From Inonotus obliquus (taxonomy: Eukaryota > Basidiomycota > Agaricomycetes > Hymenochaetales > Hymenochaetaceae): a stretch of 64,000 nt of DNA. Shown piece by piece: positions 12,293-24,500 of the stretch. The notes beneath the pieces were generated by a model that was not told the origin of the DNA, did no database searches, and saw only the letters and a list, made by a program, of their open reading frames with translations. The position numbers and the translations under genes were made by a program. The stretch spans positions 3,038,001 to 3,102,000 of the forward strand of contig JAJHTX010000004.1 in the NCBI GenBank assembly GCA_032164295.1, written 5' to 3'. Position 1 is the stretch's first letter. Every line of letters begins with the position of its first letter.

Positions 12293-14343
12293 ATGTCAAA
12301 GCGGCGCGTCTCGTACTACTACGATAGTATGTCTTATCTCGCACGTACTCGCCTGTCCTTATGACTAAGCTCTGCTATGTGCGCATTCTTTGCAGACGAT
12401 GTAGGGCTTTTCTCATATGGTCTTGGCCACCCAATGAAGCCTCACCGTATTCGCATGACCCATGACCTCGTCTCCGCATACGGCATGCTGGACAAGATGG
12501 ACATTCTTCGCCCGCGTCGAGCTTCCGCAAATAACATGACTGCCTTCCATACAGACGAATACATTCATTTTCTGAGTCGCGTCACTCCGGAGACGGCGGA
12601 AGAGTTAACATTCCATGGATCAAGGTGTACGTCCGTCCGTCTGCCCGCCTATTCTGCGTGAAAATTATGTTTCTTATAATTGGGTGCTTCAGTTCTTGTC
12701 GGAGAGGATAACCCCGCCTTCGAAGGCGTCTTCGAATTCTGCACCATCTCCGCAGGTGGATCGATAGATGCAGCAAAACGCTTAGCTTCCGGCGCTACTG
12801 ACATTGCCATCAACTGGGCTGGTGGACTACATCACGCCAAAAAACGCGAGGCCTCCGGGTTCTGCTATGTCAACGATATTGTTCTTGGTATCCTCGAGCT
12901 CCTCCGCACATTCCCGCGCGTTTTATACATTGACATCGATTGTCATCATGGTGATGGAGTCGAAGAAGCTTTTTACACTACGGATCGTGTCCTGACTTGC
13001 TCGTTCCATAAGTTCGGAGAGTATTTCCCCGGTACTGGGCATGTCGACGATCACGGCAGGGACAAAGGCCATGGATACGCTGTGAACGTTCCCCTTCGCG
13101 ATGGGATTACAGATGGAACGTTCAAGAGCGTCTTCGAACCTGTCGTCCAACGGATCTTGGACTGGTTCCAACCTTCCGCTGTCGTGCTTCAGTGCGGCGC
13201 GGACTCTTTATCGGGCGATAAACTGGGTTGTTTCAACCTCACCATGGAAGGACATGCCAACTGTGTTCAGTACCTTCGCAAGTCTGGGTTACCACTCATC
13301 CTTCTTGGTGGTGGAGGCTATACGATCAAGAATGTCTGTCGAGCATGGGCTTTCGAGACTGCGTGTGCCCTAAATATCGAGAGCACGATTGATCGGAACT
13401 TACCCTGGAATTCCTATTTCGAGTGGTTCGGACCGCGGTATCGATTAGAAGTCGCGGGGAATAACATGGACGACTTGAATCCTAAAGATGGTTATTTAGA
13501 AAGCATAAAGTGAGTTTGTCCCGTGTCTTATTCAGTTGTTACTGAATTACGTACATAGAGAACAAGTCTTTAAGCAAATGTCCGTATTACCTTTCGCGCC
13601 GTCTGTCCAGATGCAAGATGTTCCCGGCGATAGCCTAGGTGAACACCTCGGTCTGCCGTCCATGGTTGTCCAACAGTATCGGAATAAAGAATCGGAAGAC
13701 GTCGACAAGAAACTCGGACGTAAGTCATCCTTCTCCTTTGATAGGTTATCGACTAAATTTGAGCATCACAGATGAATTCCGCCGAGTCTTCCACACACGT
13801 CGTCCAGACTCATCATCAAGCGACGATGACGGACCTTCTTCCCCACCCTCTTCTCAAATCGACTCAGACGGAGAAGATGCCGATGATTCACGAAGACGTC
13901 CTCGTCACTTCTATCCTCATCGATACGCAAAACGTATGAGCCTTTTGAGTTCATCAAAAGCAAGGGACGGTATAGAGGATGATGAAGATGATATAATGGA
14001 GCTAGATGCTAAGCAGAGGATAAACCGCACACATACGCGTACACATACTCAGGTGAATGGGAGAGCAGAACCAAGGAAGTTCTTCCATAGCTCTGCGGTG
14101 TGGGATCCTACGCTTAGGACTGTGGTCTTACGTGAGAGTATACTCGGGAAAACGAGTACAGGGATTAATGGGAGTGTGAATTTTGGTCTCCGGAATTCCG
14201 CTTTGCTTTCGTCTGTGGTACGTGAGCCGGAGGTGAAGGTGAATACCGATGGCGATGATATGATGGTGGACGCGGATGCGGACGCTGCGGATGAAACTTG
14301 GCTGGGGAGAGATGGAGATATAGCCATTTCGGTTGAATCGTAG
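12293..14343 (+). CDS. RPD3: Class I histone deacetylase, Rpd3 type
   Basis: Zn-dependent nuclear enzyme that removes acetyl groups from histone lysines, normally within Sin3-type co-repressor complexes. The ATG at 12293 starts [15 protein letters not shown]. Exons join in phase through introns near 12329-12396, 12628-12693, 13510-13558 and 13720-13771. Class I landmarks are [23 protein letters not shown] (catalytic His pair), [17 protein letters not shown], the metal-binding [45 protein letters not shown] and the [14 protein letters not shown] segment near the end. Wording is closer to Rpd3 than to Hos2. The usual DIDVHHGDG has Cys instead of Val. After the catalytic domain comes a long, divergent Ser/Asp-rich acidic tail of about 230 residues, typical of fungal Rpd3 proteins and probably a protein-contact or regulatory region. 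Confidence 0.93.
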
Positions 14344-14819
14344 CTATGATCGAGGAGAGGAACTCTCTCCAACTTACAAGCGCTTTTTGTCTCAGTGTAT
14401 CCGCACCCTGATCATGCACATACCGATGTTTTTTTCTACTCGCTTTCCCTTGTTGCTATCCATCTTGCTTTGCAGGTTTCTTTCTTGTCTAATTTCTAGC
14501 CCTTTCCGTTCTCCTACTTTCGTTTTGCACTTCGTCTTGCTTATTGCTTTGGAGGCAGTCTTGCATATACCTGTATCACGACATTGTACATATCATGCAC
14601 TAGAGTTGATTCTAATCTGCACCTGCACATACATCGTTTTCTATTGCTGCTTTCTCGGAAATGGAGGAAATAAGTAGACTTGCACGTGTGGCTTGCGAGA
14701 CGCGAGACGCGACGCGACTTCGAGTTCGAGTTGTACTGAACGCAGCTTGTCCCAAAGCCGATTGGACAAAGAAATTTAGCAAAAACGATTTAACTTGGTA
14801 GGACTCCAGACTAACAACG
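14344..14819. other. Intergenic: RPD3 3' flank and SKI8 promoter
   Basis: T/C-rich after the deacetylase stop. Near 14695-14740 there is a short CG-containing near-repeat (gacgcgagacgcgacgcgac, then ttcgagttcgag). No gene seen. Confidence 0.45.
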
Positions 14820-16298
14820 ATGGTGAGTTCCCCGGACTACCTCGAATGACCATCTGCGTATTGTAACCCATGCGGTTCCTACAGAGTTTACAATTCCTTC
14901 ATTCTCATGACGCTGAAGAAAGTACGTTCGCCTTTTTCCATCCATCGTCTCCGAACCTCCTCTAATCTCTTTCAACCCTTTATTTTCTCTCTTCTTGACA
15001 ACAAATGAAAACCATAAAGAGCATTCCGACGCGATCTGGGGCATTCATTGGACATCTTCCGACCGAGTTCTCTCAATCTCAGCAGACGGGAGTCTCAAGC
15101 AATTCTCCTCGCCATCCTCCTCCTCTTCCACCTCCTCAGAAGCAAAATTATTATCGACACATCCGGATCCTGCACACCCGGTAGGACTGGTATCGCTAAG
15201 CGTAAATGAACAAGGAACGAAGGCGTTGTATAATTCGTTGGAAGGGAGAATTGTATTGGTTGATACGGGTGTGGGGAATGATTTACTTGATTCGGGAATT
15301 AAGCCTGTTGGTGCGTTTGAGAGTTTTGCGAAAGGTGGAGGTGGGGATGGGGAGCCTGGTAAGTTCCAAGTTTCCTTACTCAAGTCAAGCAGTACGATAC
15401 TGAACATGCGTATATATTTTTCGATGTATGCATGATCAGCCTGGAGTGTATCCCTCCATCCAACGGAAGAGACATTCGCGGCGACGGGAGGGTCAGGGAA
15501 TGTAACCATCCATTCAGCCTCAGCCTCTAACTTCGGCGAACGACTCGCCAAACTCGAGAGTGGACGTTCGAAGATGGGGATGTGTGTTAAACACGTATGT
15601 CCAACATTCTAACACTTCCTTTCAAATCCACACTCTTTATACCGTCGTATCGCTCATATCACTGTCCTTGACCTTCCGGATGTCGCATAATAGAGCCCAG
15701 ACGGCACACGCCTCTCCCTCTCCCTCGAAACGGGCCAAATCTATTTATTCGACATCCCAACATCAACACTCCTCTCAACATACACAGCACACGCAACAAC
15801 CGTCCGTTCTCTCGCTTGGTCTTCCGATTCTTCACTCCTACTATCTGCTTCGGATGATAGAAGACTTACGCTTTTTGATGTGCGCGAGAAAGGTAAAGGA
15901 GGAGGAGGAGGAGGTGGTGGTGGTGGTGGAGGAGGAGCGGTTGCGGCACTTGTGGGACATACGTCTTGGGTATTGAGTACAGCGTTTTCGCCCGATGGTA
16001 GACTTGCTCTCTCTGGGTATGTCCTTTCTCTCTCTTCCTCCCTACTGTCAATAAACTTTACTCTCGCATCTCTGACACGCCTTGCGATTTATTTTTCACT
16101 CTTGACAATAGCTCGGCAGACAAAACCATCAAGGTTTGGGATATTGGAACGCGTAAGGCCGTGTCAACTTTACAAGACACAGGCGAAGTGTGGGCTGTCT
16201 CATGGCGTCCGCAAATTGCACCTGGATCCGCAGGCGCGTTCGTCTCGGGTGGAGAAGATGGCGTTGTAAGGTGGTGGAGGAGCGCCGGTGCTAGCTAG
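14820..16298 (+). CDS. SKI8: WD40 protein of the Ski8/WDR61 type
   Basis: The ATG at 14820 is the last codon of a three-base coding exon 1 (ATG|GTGAGT); exon 2 begins SLQFLHSHDAEE. WD40 repeats can be followed: HSDAIWGIHWTSSDRVLSIS, AWSVSLHPTEETFAATGGS, SPDGTRLSLSLETGQIYLFD, TVRSLAWSSDSSLLLSAS (ending in DDRRLTLFDV), GHTSWVLSTAFSPDGRLALSG, SADKTIKVWDI and VWAVSWRP...GGEDGVVRWW. The order, small size and opening histidine-aspartate motif match Ski8/WDR61, a seven-blade propeller scaffold of the Ski complex (cytoplasmic 3'-to-5' mRNA decay) that also works with Spo11 in meiosis and, in animals, Paf1. An unusual poly-glycine run interrupts the repeats, encoded at about 15893-15938. The gene is convergent with VPS41. 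Confidence 0.85.
15893..15938 (+). repeat. GGA/GGT microsatellite coding poly-Gly
   Basis: About 15 near-perfect GGN triplets in frame inside the SKI8-like gene, giving an uninterrupted glycine run of about 13 residues between two WD40 blades. Such tracts are prone to slippage, so the length may differ between strains. Confidence 0.85.
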
Positions 16299-16503
16299 TC
16301 ATGTTTGTGACTCGATGGTAAGTCGGGGCAGAATTGGTACAGCCGTATAGAAATGTATGATTGCATGAATGGTATAACGATACAAATGCATGGGACATAC
16401 GTAAATGGAGAACGTGGAAGCATTCAAGAACAAAAAGCACAGCGACGAACAAAAGTTACGCATTCCGCGCAGTGGTGGGGACGAATCTGTGTACACGACT
16501 TCA

Positions 16504-19500
16504 TCATGTCCGTTCACCCTCATCCCGCTTATGGCATACAGGACATCCCTGATCAATTCGTCCACGTATCAAAGCAGCACTAAACAGCATCAAACCAACA
16601 AGCCGTCAGAGGGCAGTAACAACTTGGAAGAGGAGATGGATAGATGACTCACAAAGCAATCTTCCCACTAACGTCCTGCTTCCCTCCAAGTACATTTGAT
16701 AACAGAGGGTCTTGCTGTCTCGAGAGCCGCTCGCCGCCCTTCACGCACGACAAGTGCACCACGTGCCGACATAGGAACAAAGCTGTCGCTGCTGCAGGTG
16801 AAGCGCTTTGGTGTAATGGCTCAGAGCAGAATTGACATTTCGAGCCAGCTATCCATCGTAAGCGCCAAAGGTGAAATACGTTGAATAGTTGATTAGTGAT
16901 GGAGAACCAATGGTTTAATGCCGCTTACCGGTCCCGAAGAAACCCTTCGTCTGATCCTTGTTTAACTTCCTCGCAAGTGTTGAACAGTCGCCCTCCAGAA
17001 TCGTCTGACATCCTTCCAGCAACGAGATTTGTAAATTGAACGCCTGAAGAATCTTGATGAGGGCTTCTTTGAGTCCAGGAATTTCCAACCCGTTCTTAAT
17101 CCGTCGGATAAGTCTAATAGGATCAATCTCAGCGCCAACATTCTCGAGTAGTCCACGAATGAAGGCTGAAAACGCGGAGAACAGTGAGCGAATGTCTTAA
17201 TATAGGAAGCAGAGGAAACAAGGTCTACCTGGGCGGGTCTCAGAATAACGAAGCAAATCTTCCCATAGATCATCATCATCCTGCTCTTTCGCGAAGTCGA
17301 TGGCCTGAAAGAGCCAAGCTTCAGTCAGTCATAGATAATGCGGATTAACTAGCATAGCTTACTCGATTGACATCTCCAAGCCGTTCGATAATCAGCGTGA
17401 GCGCTTGTCGATTATTGCCCATTCGACCAAGCAGGAATACCATTTCTGGAACATAGTCACGATCTTTGCACACAACGTATGCCTAGATCGCTGTTACATT
17501 ACTTTCATCCAAGAAATCCATCTATGAATAATCCTTACCTTTTCAAGGCTATAATAATTGCTCGCTCGCAAAAAGTCGATGAGCCGCTTCTGTGCAAATT
17601 CTGCGTAGAGCTTGACCTGGTCGTCCGCATAGTCCGCTGCTAAATGGGGATCCTTCGCAAAAAGTGCATTAAGGTATAAGTAGAGGAAGTAAGGTCGGCC
17701 CTGTAACTGCTGAACGACACGCGGTACCTGGTGGATGTCAACCGAGAAATACTTATCAATTAGTCCGTGTCTTGGTGAGACGAAGCGAGAGACTGACAGG
17801 AATGGAGAATGTATGATCAACAAGGAGTGCAACGGCAGGACTCCTACCCTCCTTGTCCAATCCTTCATCCTCACCAGCATCTCGTCTCCGTTTAACGAGC
17901 TCTTGATCGAACTCTACGAGAAGAAGCGCTTGGTCCTGAACATCCGTAAAAAGATTATAATCTCGAATGAGATCGAAGACATTCGGTCGTCGGAGTCTAA
18001 TGACGTAGGGAAGCGCTCTGCCAGGTTGTCGATTGGACAAGAATCTGTAAATATAGTCCTTGTTAGACATTCTGCACATAATAGGAAGCAAAATGGTTCG
18101 AGTACTGACATTTCGGCAAGACACTCCATCAAAATCCTGGCCTCAGAGCTGGACGACCGTACACGTTTCAGTTCAGACTGTACTGCAATAGTCACAGCGT
18201 CAGCGTCATAAATCGTGTTTGGCCATTCTTTCACCGTCCGTAGCAGTGCCTTTGAACGCATGTTATCCATGATGGAGCAACAAGGCAACCAAAACAGCTA
18301 CGCACTTCTCGATCATGAGCAAGAAAATGAGCAAGAATCATTTCGTAGACTAATCGGGAGAGACGAGGCGCCTCAGTAGGAATATGTGGAATTATAGCCT
18401 ATAATCATGTCGTGGTTCATGAAACTTGATGAGGATATGTGCGATAATGGCCGTACCTGAAGTTGATTCTTCTGTGCGTAGACGAATATCCAGTCTTCCC
18501 ATCGTTTTGCATCAAGCGAAAGAACCTTTGGACATAGCTGCGCAGCCTTCTCGTATTCACCTATAGCAAGAATCCATAAACGTCATGGTTAATAGGGGAA
18601 GGACAGTTTCAGTCCATACCTTCATTGACAAGATGCTCTATGTACTTTTGACCTATCTCAGCAGCATCGAGACCCTCTCCAGGCATCTGCTCAATTTGTT
18701 CCAACGCCTCTTCATATCTTCTTCTCTCGACAAGCCATACGACATGGTCCCGACGATCTCGTGGTCGGACAAGTACTATACTCCGAGGGTTTAAGACGAC
18801 ATAGCAGCGCCCTGCACCAGCACCAGTCCCTTCCTCGGGTACCTCAGCAAGGACATAATCATTACATCCGCATGTTTGATAACCAGATATATTGAGCACG
18901 TCAGAAGAGAGTTCTTCGCCTTTCCGGGAGACGATGCGTAGTTCAGGAGGCAAGGCGGGTCTTCGAGCTTTAACTCGTTCGTCTGACGGAGCTTCATCTT
19001 TGAATGACGTATCAGGCGGTGTATACGCGAGAACAAGGAATGCGGACGGTGCTGAGGGCGCGGTTGTAAGAACTGGGTCAGCGGGATGCGGGACAATTCC
19101 CGCTAACATATCGTCTATTGCAAAGATCGCGGTTATTTCGGCCATAAGTGGAGGCAGTGTCTTGACTTTGCCCGTGTCACCTGGTACTGGCGAGCTTGAG
19201 CCACTCGGACGTGAGCGGATTCGAGCAACTTTGATGATGTCTGCCCATGCGATGAGGAGTGTCGTATCGTCCTGCCAATGCAGTGTACATTTGAATAGGT
19301 CTGCACGCGGGCTATCGGCTGGACGGTCGATATATGTTATGCGCGCTTGTGAAGCCGTGTCGTATACTTTGACTCCCTAGATGATCGGAATAAGAAAAGA
19401 ATCGCAAGGTGAAGTGAGTAAAGCTACCAGATCGTTTGCCCAAGCTATCAAGTTCCCTCGCCATCTAGACGTCCAAATAGGTCCTTCACCAGTGTGGATA

Positions 19501-20361
19501 ATTGTCTCCTTGTGACCTAGCCATCCCTTTTCGTGGAGGATGAGGCTGCCTGCCATACCGCCACAGACGAACGCACGAGTGCTCCGCCGCGAGAAATTGG
19601 GGTCAAAAGCAATTGTTCGCATAGGACGCTTCTTGTCAAACGCGTAAACTTCCGGAGATGCCAAGGAATGGATAACCACCTGTCCTAGATCATGCTCGTT
19701 AGAAAGTAGGGAAGACGGTACATTTCATAGCACTTACCGTCAATCGATGCCGTTGCGACGAATTCACCAGTAGAATCGAAACACATATCAATAACAGAGG
19801 CTGAGTGGGGTCGATAGGACTTGACACGTTCTCCTGCATAGTCAAGTACATGTACGATGCCATTATGCGTGCCCATAGCCTACGATGGGAATAAGCAGAG
19901 AAATATATAAATTCGAAAGCACACTTCACCATGTGTTTTGGAGAAACAGCCAACGCTGAGGCAGAGTCCTTTTCAAGTAGTGATTCTGTTGCTCCTCCGA
20001 GCAGCTCATATTTCAGCGCGGGCTCATAGTCTTCGTCACCTTCGTCCTCCTCCCCTTCATCGTCTGTCTCCTCGTCTTCGAAGTGACTACCACTCTCACT
20101 CGCATGGTTACCTCGTGCCTCATAACCATGTTCACTCGGGTCGTTCACTTCCTCGTCTTCGGACAGATCCCCGTCAGCAGCACCATGCTTCCCGTTCACT
20201 TCTGACATAGTCTCTGGCGACTCCGGGAGTACTCCCTCCATACCGACTCCGTCTTGTCCAACTTCCGAAGTCTCCAAGTCAACTCCTTCATCTTCTTGAG
20301 CCTTATCATTCGCATGGCCGTTTACAGGTTTCGCTGGGCCGATTCTATCCCCGTGCTCCAT
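16504..20361 (-). CDS. VPS41: Vacuolar sorting protein 41 (HOPS subunit)
   Basis: Multi-exon gene for the HOPS tethering subunit that links Rab7/Ypt7 membranes to the vacuole and also acts in AP-3 transport. The ATG at 20361 starts MEHGDRIG, followed by a very acidic region of about 140 residues. Then come WD40-like segments: [57 protein letters not shown] and [15 protein letters not shown]. The middle holds clathrin-heavy-chain-type helices ([41 protein letters not shown]). The C-terminus gives [12 protein letters not shown], then a RING-H2 finger spread over the last exons: [13 protein letters not shown] and CPVC, ending RDEGERT-stop at 16506. The last intron uses acceptor gctgtttag so that the final CPVC pair stays in frame. 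The RING confirms VPS41 rather than another HOPS subunit. Confidence 0.92.
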
Positions 20362-20551
20362 CGATTTTGAGCACGGGTACCAGACCCGTAAGAGAAGGAT
20401 TGAAAGGGAGAAAGAAGGAGGAGGTGAAGCTGGTGTTCCTCCGTTTCCGCAAGTCACGCACGCGACTTGGCGCGTCTATTTGTTCTTGTTTGGTACTGTG
20501 TCTGTGTCACATCCTTTTACTCTGAGGCAGCACAAAACTCGACATACTACC
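20362..20551. promoter_or_regulatory. Bidirectional promoter VPS41 / mitochondrial bL34
   Basis: Only 190 bases separate the start codons of two divergent genes, so the two must share this promoter region. It contains an A/G-rich stretch (20390-20425). No TATA box seen. Confidence 0.6.
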
Positions 20552-20956
20552 ATGCCGCGCCTTTCGCGCTCTTTGGCGTCGGCTTTTGCATCTCTGCGCG
20601 CGTCTGCGCGGAGTAGCGCCAGCCATAATATCTCGAACCCTAGAAATGCTGCGACACCGACATTATCGTTCTCCTCGAATGCAAGATTAGGCACTCCTAG
20701 TGCTCACCTCCGACCGTCCTTTATTTCGCACCCCCTTTACTCACGTCTACCTACGTTGTCATTGCTTTCACAAGCTCAACTCCAGATATCTCCTCAGCTT
20801 CAACAAGTACGACACGTTAAGAGAGGCACGGAGTACCAGCCATCGCAACGAAAACGAAAGCGCAAGCATGGTTTCCTTGCGCGTAAACGATCTGTTACTG
20901 GACGAAAGATTCTTGTACGAAGACGTGCGAAGGGAAGGAAATATTTGACTCATTAA
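20552..20956 (+). CDS. MRPL34: Mitochondrial large-subunit ribosomal protein bL34
   Basis: Uninterrupted reading frame of 134 residues. The first ~80 residues are Ser/Ala/Arg-rich with few acidic residues ([20 protein letters not shown]...), a typical mitochondrial targeting sequence. The last ~45 residues are the complete bL34 core: the [20 protein letters not shown] segment, then [20 protein letters not shown] and LTH-stop. bL34 is a tiny basic protein bound to large-subunit rRNA. The length and arrangement, a long presequence plus a short bL34 core, are usual for fungi. The gene is divergent from VPS41. Confidence 0.93.
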   Translation: MPRLSRSLASAFASLRASARSSASHNISNPRNAATPTLSFSSNARLGTPSAHLRPSFISHPLYSRLPTLSLLSQAQLQISPQLQQVRHVKRGTEYQPSQRKRKRKHGFLARKRSVTGRKILVRRRAKGRKYLTH

Positions 20957-21560
20957 GAGTACTGGCTATTCGAAACCCGGAGGTAAGCTATTTGTACCAG
21001 TCTTGCCCGTGAACTCTATTAACTCAAGTCAAGGCAGAATGTGTTAGAAGTCCTGCGATTGATCTCTCCGTTTCAACTCATAATATCTTTCCGTATACAC
21101 GGAGTGCGCATTTACGAAATAATAGAAGAGCCTTCGATGAATCAAAGATACGGAGCGGCGAGCCTGTGAAACCACTTAATGATCCCTTTTCGTCTGCCAT
21201 CTCGAAGTTTTCCAGGACTAGATGCAGTTCGTTCATGATAGTCAACGAGGGCAATTTATTCGTTAGACCACGTAAAAATGGATTTATGTGTTTTGGGTAA
21301 GAACGAACAGAAGCGATAAACTCTTCTCCGAGATCTGCCTCCATGTCCTTCAAGACTTCGCAAGACACGAGTGCTTGCATTCCAAAGTTAAAGCCCCTTG
21401 GTGGTAAATGTCTTGAGCAAACACATGATAACAGGTGGATTACGTCAATCAACTTTTACTTCAATCTACGTGAGTAAGGCTATACATCTACAAACTTCCT
21501 CGTCTTGTTTACCTGAAGAATACCCGGCGGGAATTGAGTGGAGGTAAATATATGTATAAT
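20957..21560. other. 3' flanks, with an unassigned open frame
   Basis: Between bL34 (+) and the second ABC transporter (-). A minus-strand open frame at 21078-21452 (124 codons) has protein-like wording, for example FIASVRSYPKHINPFLRGL and LVLENFEMADEKGS. I do not recognise it and see no flanking exons. It could be a short gene, a fragment or chance. Confidence 0.4.
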
Positions 21561-24500
21561 CTACAATTTGAGACGAATGCGGAAAATGTACGTCAGGGTG
21601 AAGACCAACACGAACTGAGGGACACAGCAGCAACATCAGCGTCACAGCATAACACGCAACAGAAGACAAGCGAAGAAAATGGACGTACGTTAAAAGCAAC
21701 AAAGACCATAAGAATTCCAAAGTTACGCCAATGATTCTTGTAGAAAATGTTAAACGTTGTTTCAAGGAACTGGTCCGTCGTTCGATAAGCGCAAAATTGA
21801 CATCCGGTAAGTGCATCTGGGTTCTGTAGGTACCCTCCTGCAAACGCAATGAAATTACCCAAATATTGTGTACATGTTAGACCGCTTGGAGGCTCGACGA
21901 TGGCGAACTCCGCCGCGGAGCAGTTTATTTCGAGTCTTCCGAGAGCTGAGTTGGTAAGTAGTTATTTGTCAGGAGCTGATATTGAGATAGAGTAAGGGAT
22001 GAACCTTGTCCTAGAACACCTTCCATAAAGTAGGTGAATGGCGAAATTCGGTACATCCATTGCCACCAGCCCAATTGTGAGTAGGGTTGCAGGATACCAG
22101 CACTGGTTTCGCCGAAAGACGTCAGCACGCGTAGTTGAAGCAAGTGGCAGAGTTAACTCACAAAACGATAATGAAAGAAAATAGCGCGCTGAAGAGCACC
22201 GAATCAATGACAGGATTCGGCGACATCGCTGCAACGGCATGTGACATCGTGGTGTAATACAGGGGGAACCAGGTAGCAAGAGTGATGAAGGTATACCCAG
22301 CTCGGCTCGTATCGAAACCGACGGTCCAATACCAACACAAGAACAATAATGTCGAACCAAGGACGTTCCATGGGATCTCGACGAGGATCAAGGAAGTAAC
22401 CAACGCTGTCCAGCTGTATATCCGACTTGGGCGTTCTCGTGTTTGATAAATACTGAGAAAATTGAGGAATAGGACTTGGAGTTGAAAAGCGTGTGCAGCG
22501 GAAATCATTGTCAAGATGAATATACCCTACAAATTTGCTCAGTGTACTGGCTATTATCGATGCTAGACTTTCTAAAGCGAGACTCACGAAAATCTTGTTC
22601 TGAGTACCCTGAATTGTGTTATCCTCCTGGAAGAACGTAAACCCGATAAAAATCCCAGCTACGATGTTCAGGGATAGCTTAGCAACTATGTAGGTCGGAT
22701 TGCGCCAATAAGCGATATTCGCTCGGACTGTCAGTTCGTAAAGCTGAGTCCACCAGGAAGTGGCGAATTCACGATGACTTCTGGCCTGGACAGGAGGCCT
22801 CTTGCGACCTTCTTCATGTATCTCTTCCAGGTGGATATTGAACTTTGCAGCCTCCTCAGACCTGTTCCATGCGTCGTGCCAATCGATCGTTGTTGTCGCT
22901 GCTGCACCAGCGCCGATGACGTCCAGCATCCATTCCGCACTGACACAAATATCGATAAGCGGCTATACTTGTAACTCAGTGTAGTAAACTTACGGGTTCT
23001 CTCGCGGCTCGCATTTGCGAGCCCCGTTCTTCTCAAAGTAGTTTATAAGCGTGGAACAGTTCTGTCCCAGGTCACCGAAGTAAACAGTTTGGCCACCCTT
23101 CTGAAGAAGCAGAAGACGATCAAAAATTTGAAAGAGTTCACTGGAAGGTTGATGGATCCTGATTTCGACGGGCAGAACAAGTTAACCCTCTAACCGTCAA
23201 TCAGAGTGAAGAGTGACCCACGTGCAGAGAATGGCTTGTCCACGGTCTGCCAGACTACGGAGGAACGTCATAATAGCCCACGCCGACTGACTGTCCAGTC
23301 CACTTGTCGGTTCATCCAGGAATAGAAGGAGCTTAGGTTTGGCTGCCAGCTCCACACCAATGGTTGTTCGTTTCTTGTGTTCCGCATTGAGCGTACCCAC
23401 GATGGCGTCAGCATAAGTATCCAATCCGCACATCTTCAGACACATCTCAACACTACATCGCATATTCACTTCTTGATTATCGCAAGGAGAAATTGAGTAT
23501 ACAAGACTCACTATGCTTCCTTATCAGCAAGGGGAACGTCAGCTGGCTGACGGAGCTTGGCAGAGAACAGAAGCGCCTCGCGAACGGTTGACTCGTGCAA
23601 GTGGGTATCCATTTGTTGACAATATCCGCTACAACAGAACTCAGAGTGAGTCTGTGAGAGGTTCAGCATAGTGTAAAACATACGTTTGTGCCTGAAAGTC
23701 GTGAGGCAAGGCCTGTCCATTTACGAAGCGGTCTCCGGTGACGACGCCGATATTCGTTCTGCCCGCAAGTACATTAAGCAGTGTTGTCTACACGTGAAAC
23801 GAAGTCAGGAGTATCCGAGTGCTAAATAAAACTAACCGTACCTTTCCAGCGCCGGATTCACCTCTAAATAAGCAGTGAATAATATCTGAGAAATCATATC
23901 AAGGAAGCAGGCTTTCCAACTCACATGAGCGCAGTTAGTTTTCCGGGTACGACATATCCAGAGACATCGTCAAGCAGCAAACGCAATTTGCCTTTGCCCA
24001 CAGGAACACTATATCTCAAGTTCTGCCAGGAGAAAACGTCAGGCATTTTAGGTGTCGCTTCCATCGCCTTCTCAGCTTGCTGTGACGAGTCCACTCGACT
24101 CTCGACCGCATTTCCTTGAACATGACCCTTCTCCTCGTCTGTTCCTTTCAACTCGGCATTGCGTGCGTTATGGGCACCCCGCTTGTAAAGAGCTACCGAT
24201 GTCTCAAAAGCACTCGCAGTATTGAATTCCGTGAAGATTGACAGGATCGTAATAAAGCCGGCTAAGAACGCCAGCAGAATCCCGACGTTTCTCCAAAGAT
24301 GAGAGTGGAGGTAGCCGAAAGAGAGTTCTAAGAAGCGATTTCCGTCGACAGTTGCCTGTCCCGGTACAGAACCTATAGTTGTGCAAACCTGATTCGCGAG
24401 GGACACGTCCTCATAACCTGGACCCACCGGTACAATTTGTGAACATCTTCCATTGAGTGTATGGAATTCGTTCGTCAAAATCGCTTCGAAGGCGTAGCTG

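Noticed and set aside
16299..16565. Minus-strand open frame ending the VPS41 locus
   Set aside because: Using it would break the RING finger; a different acceptor (gctgtttag) keeps CPVC in frame and ends at 16504.
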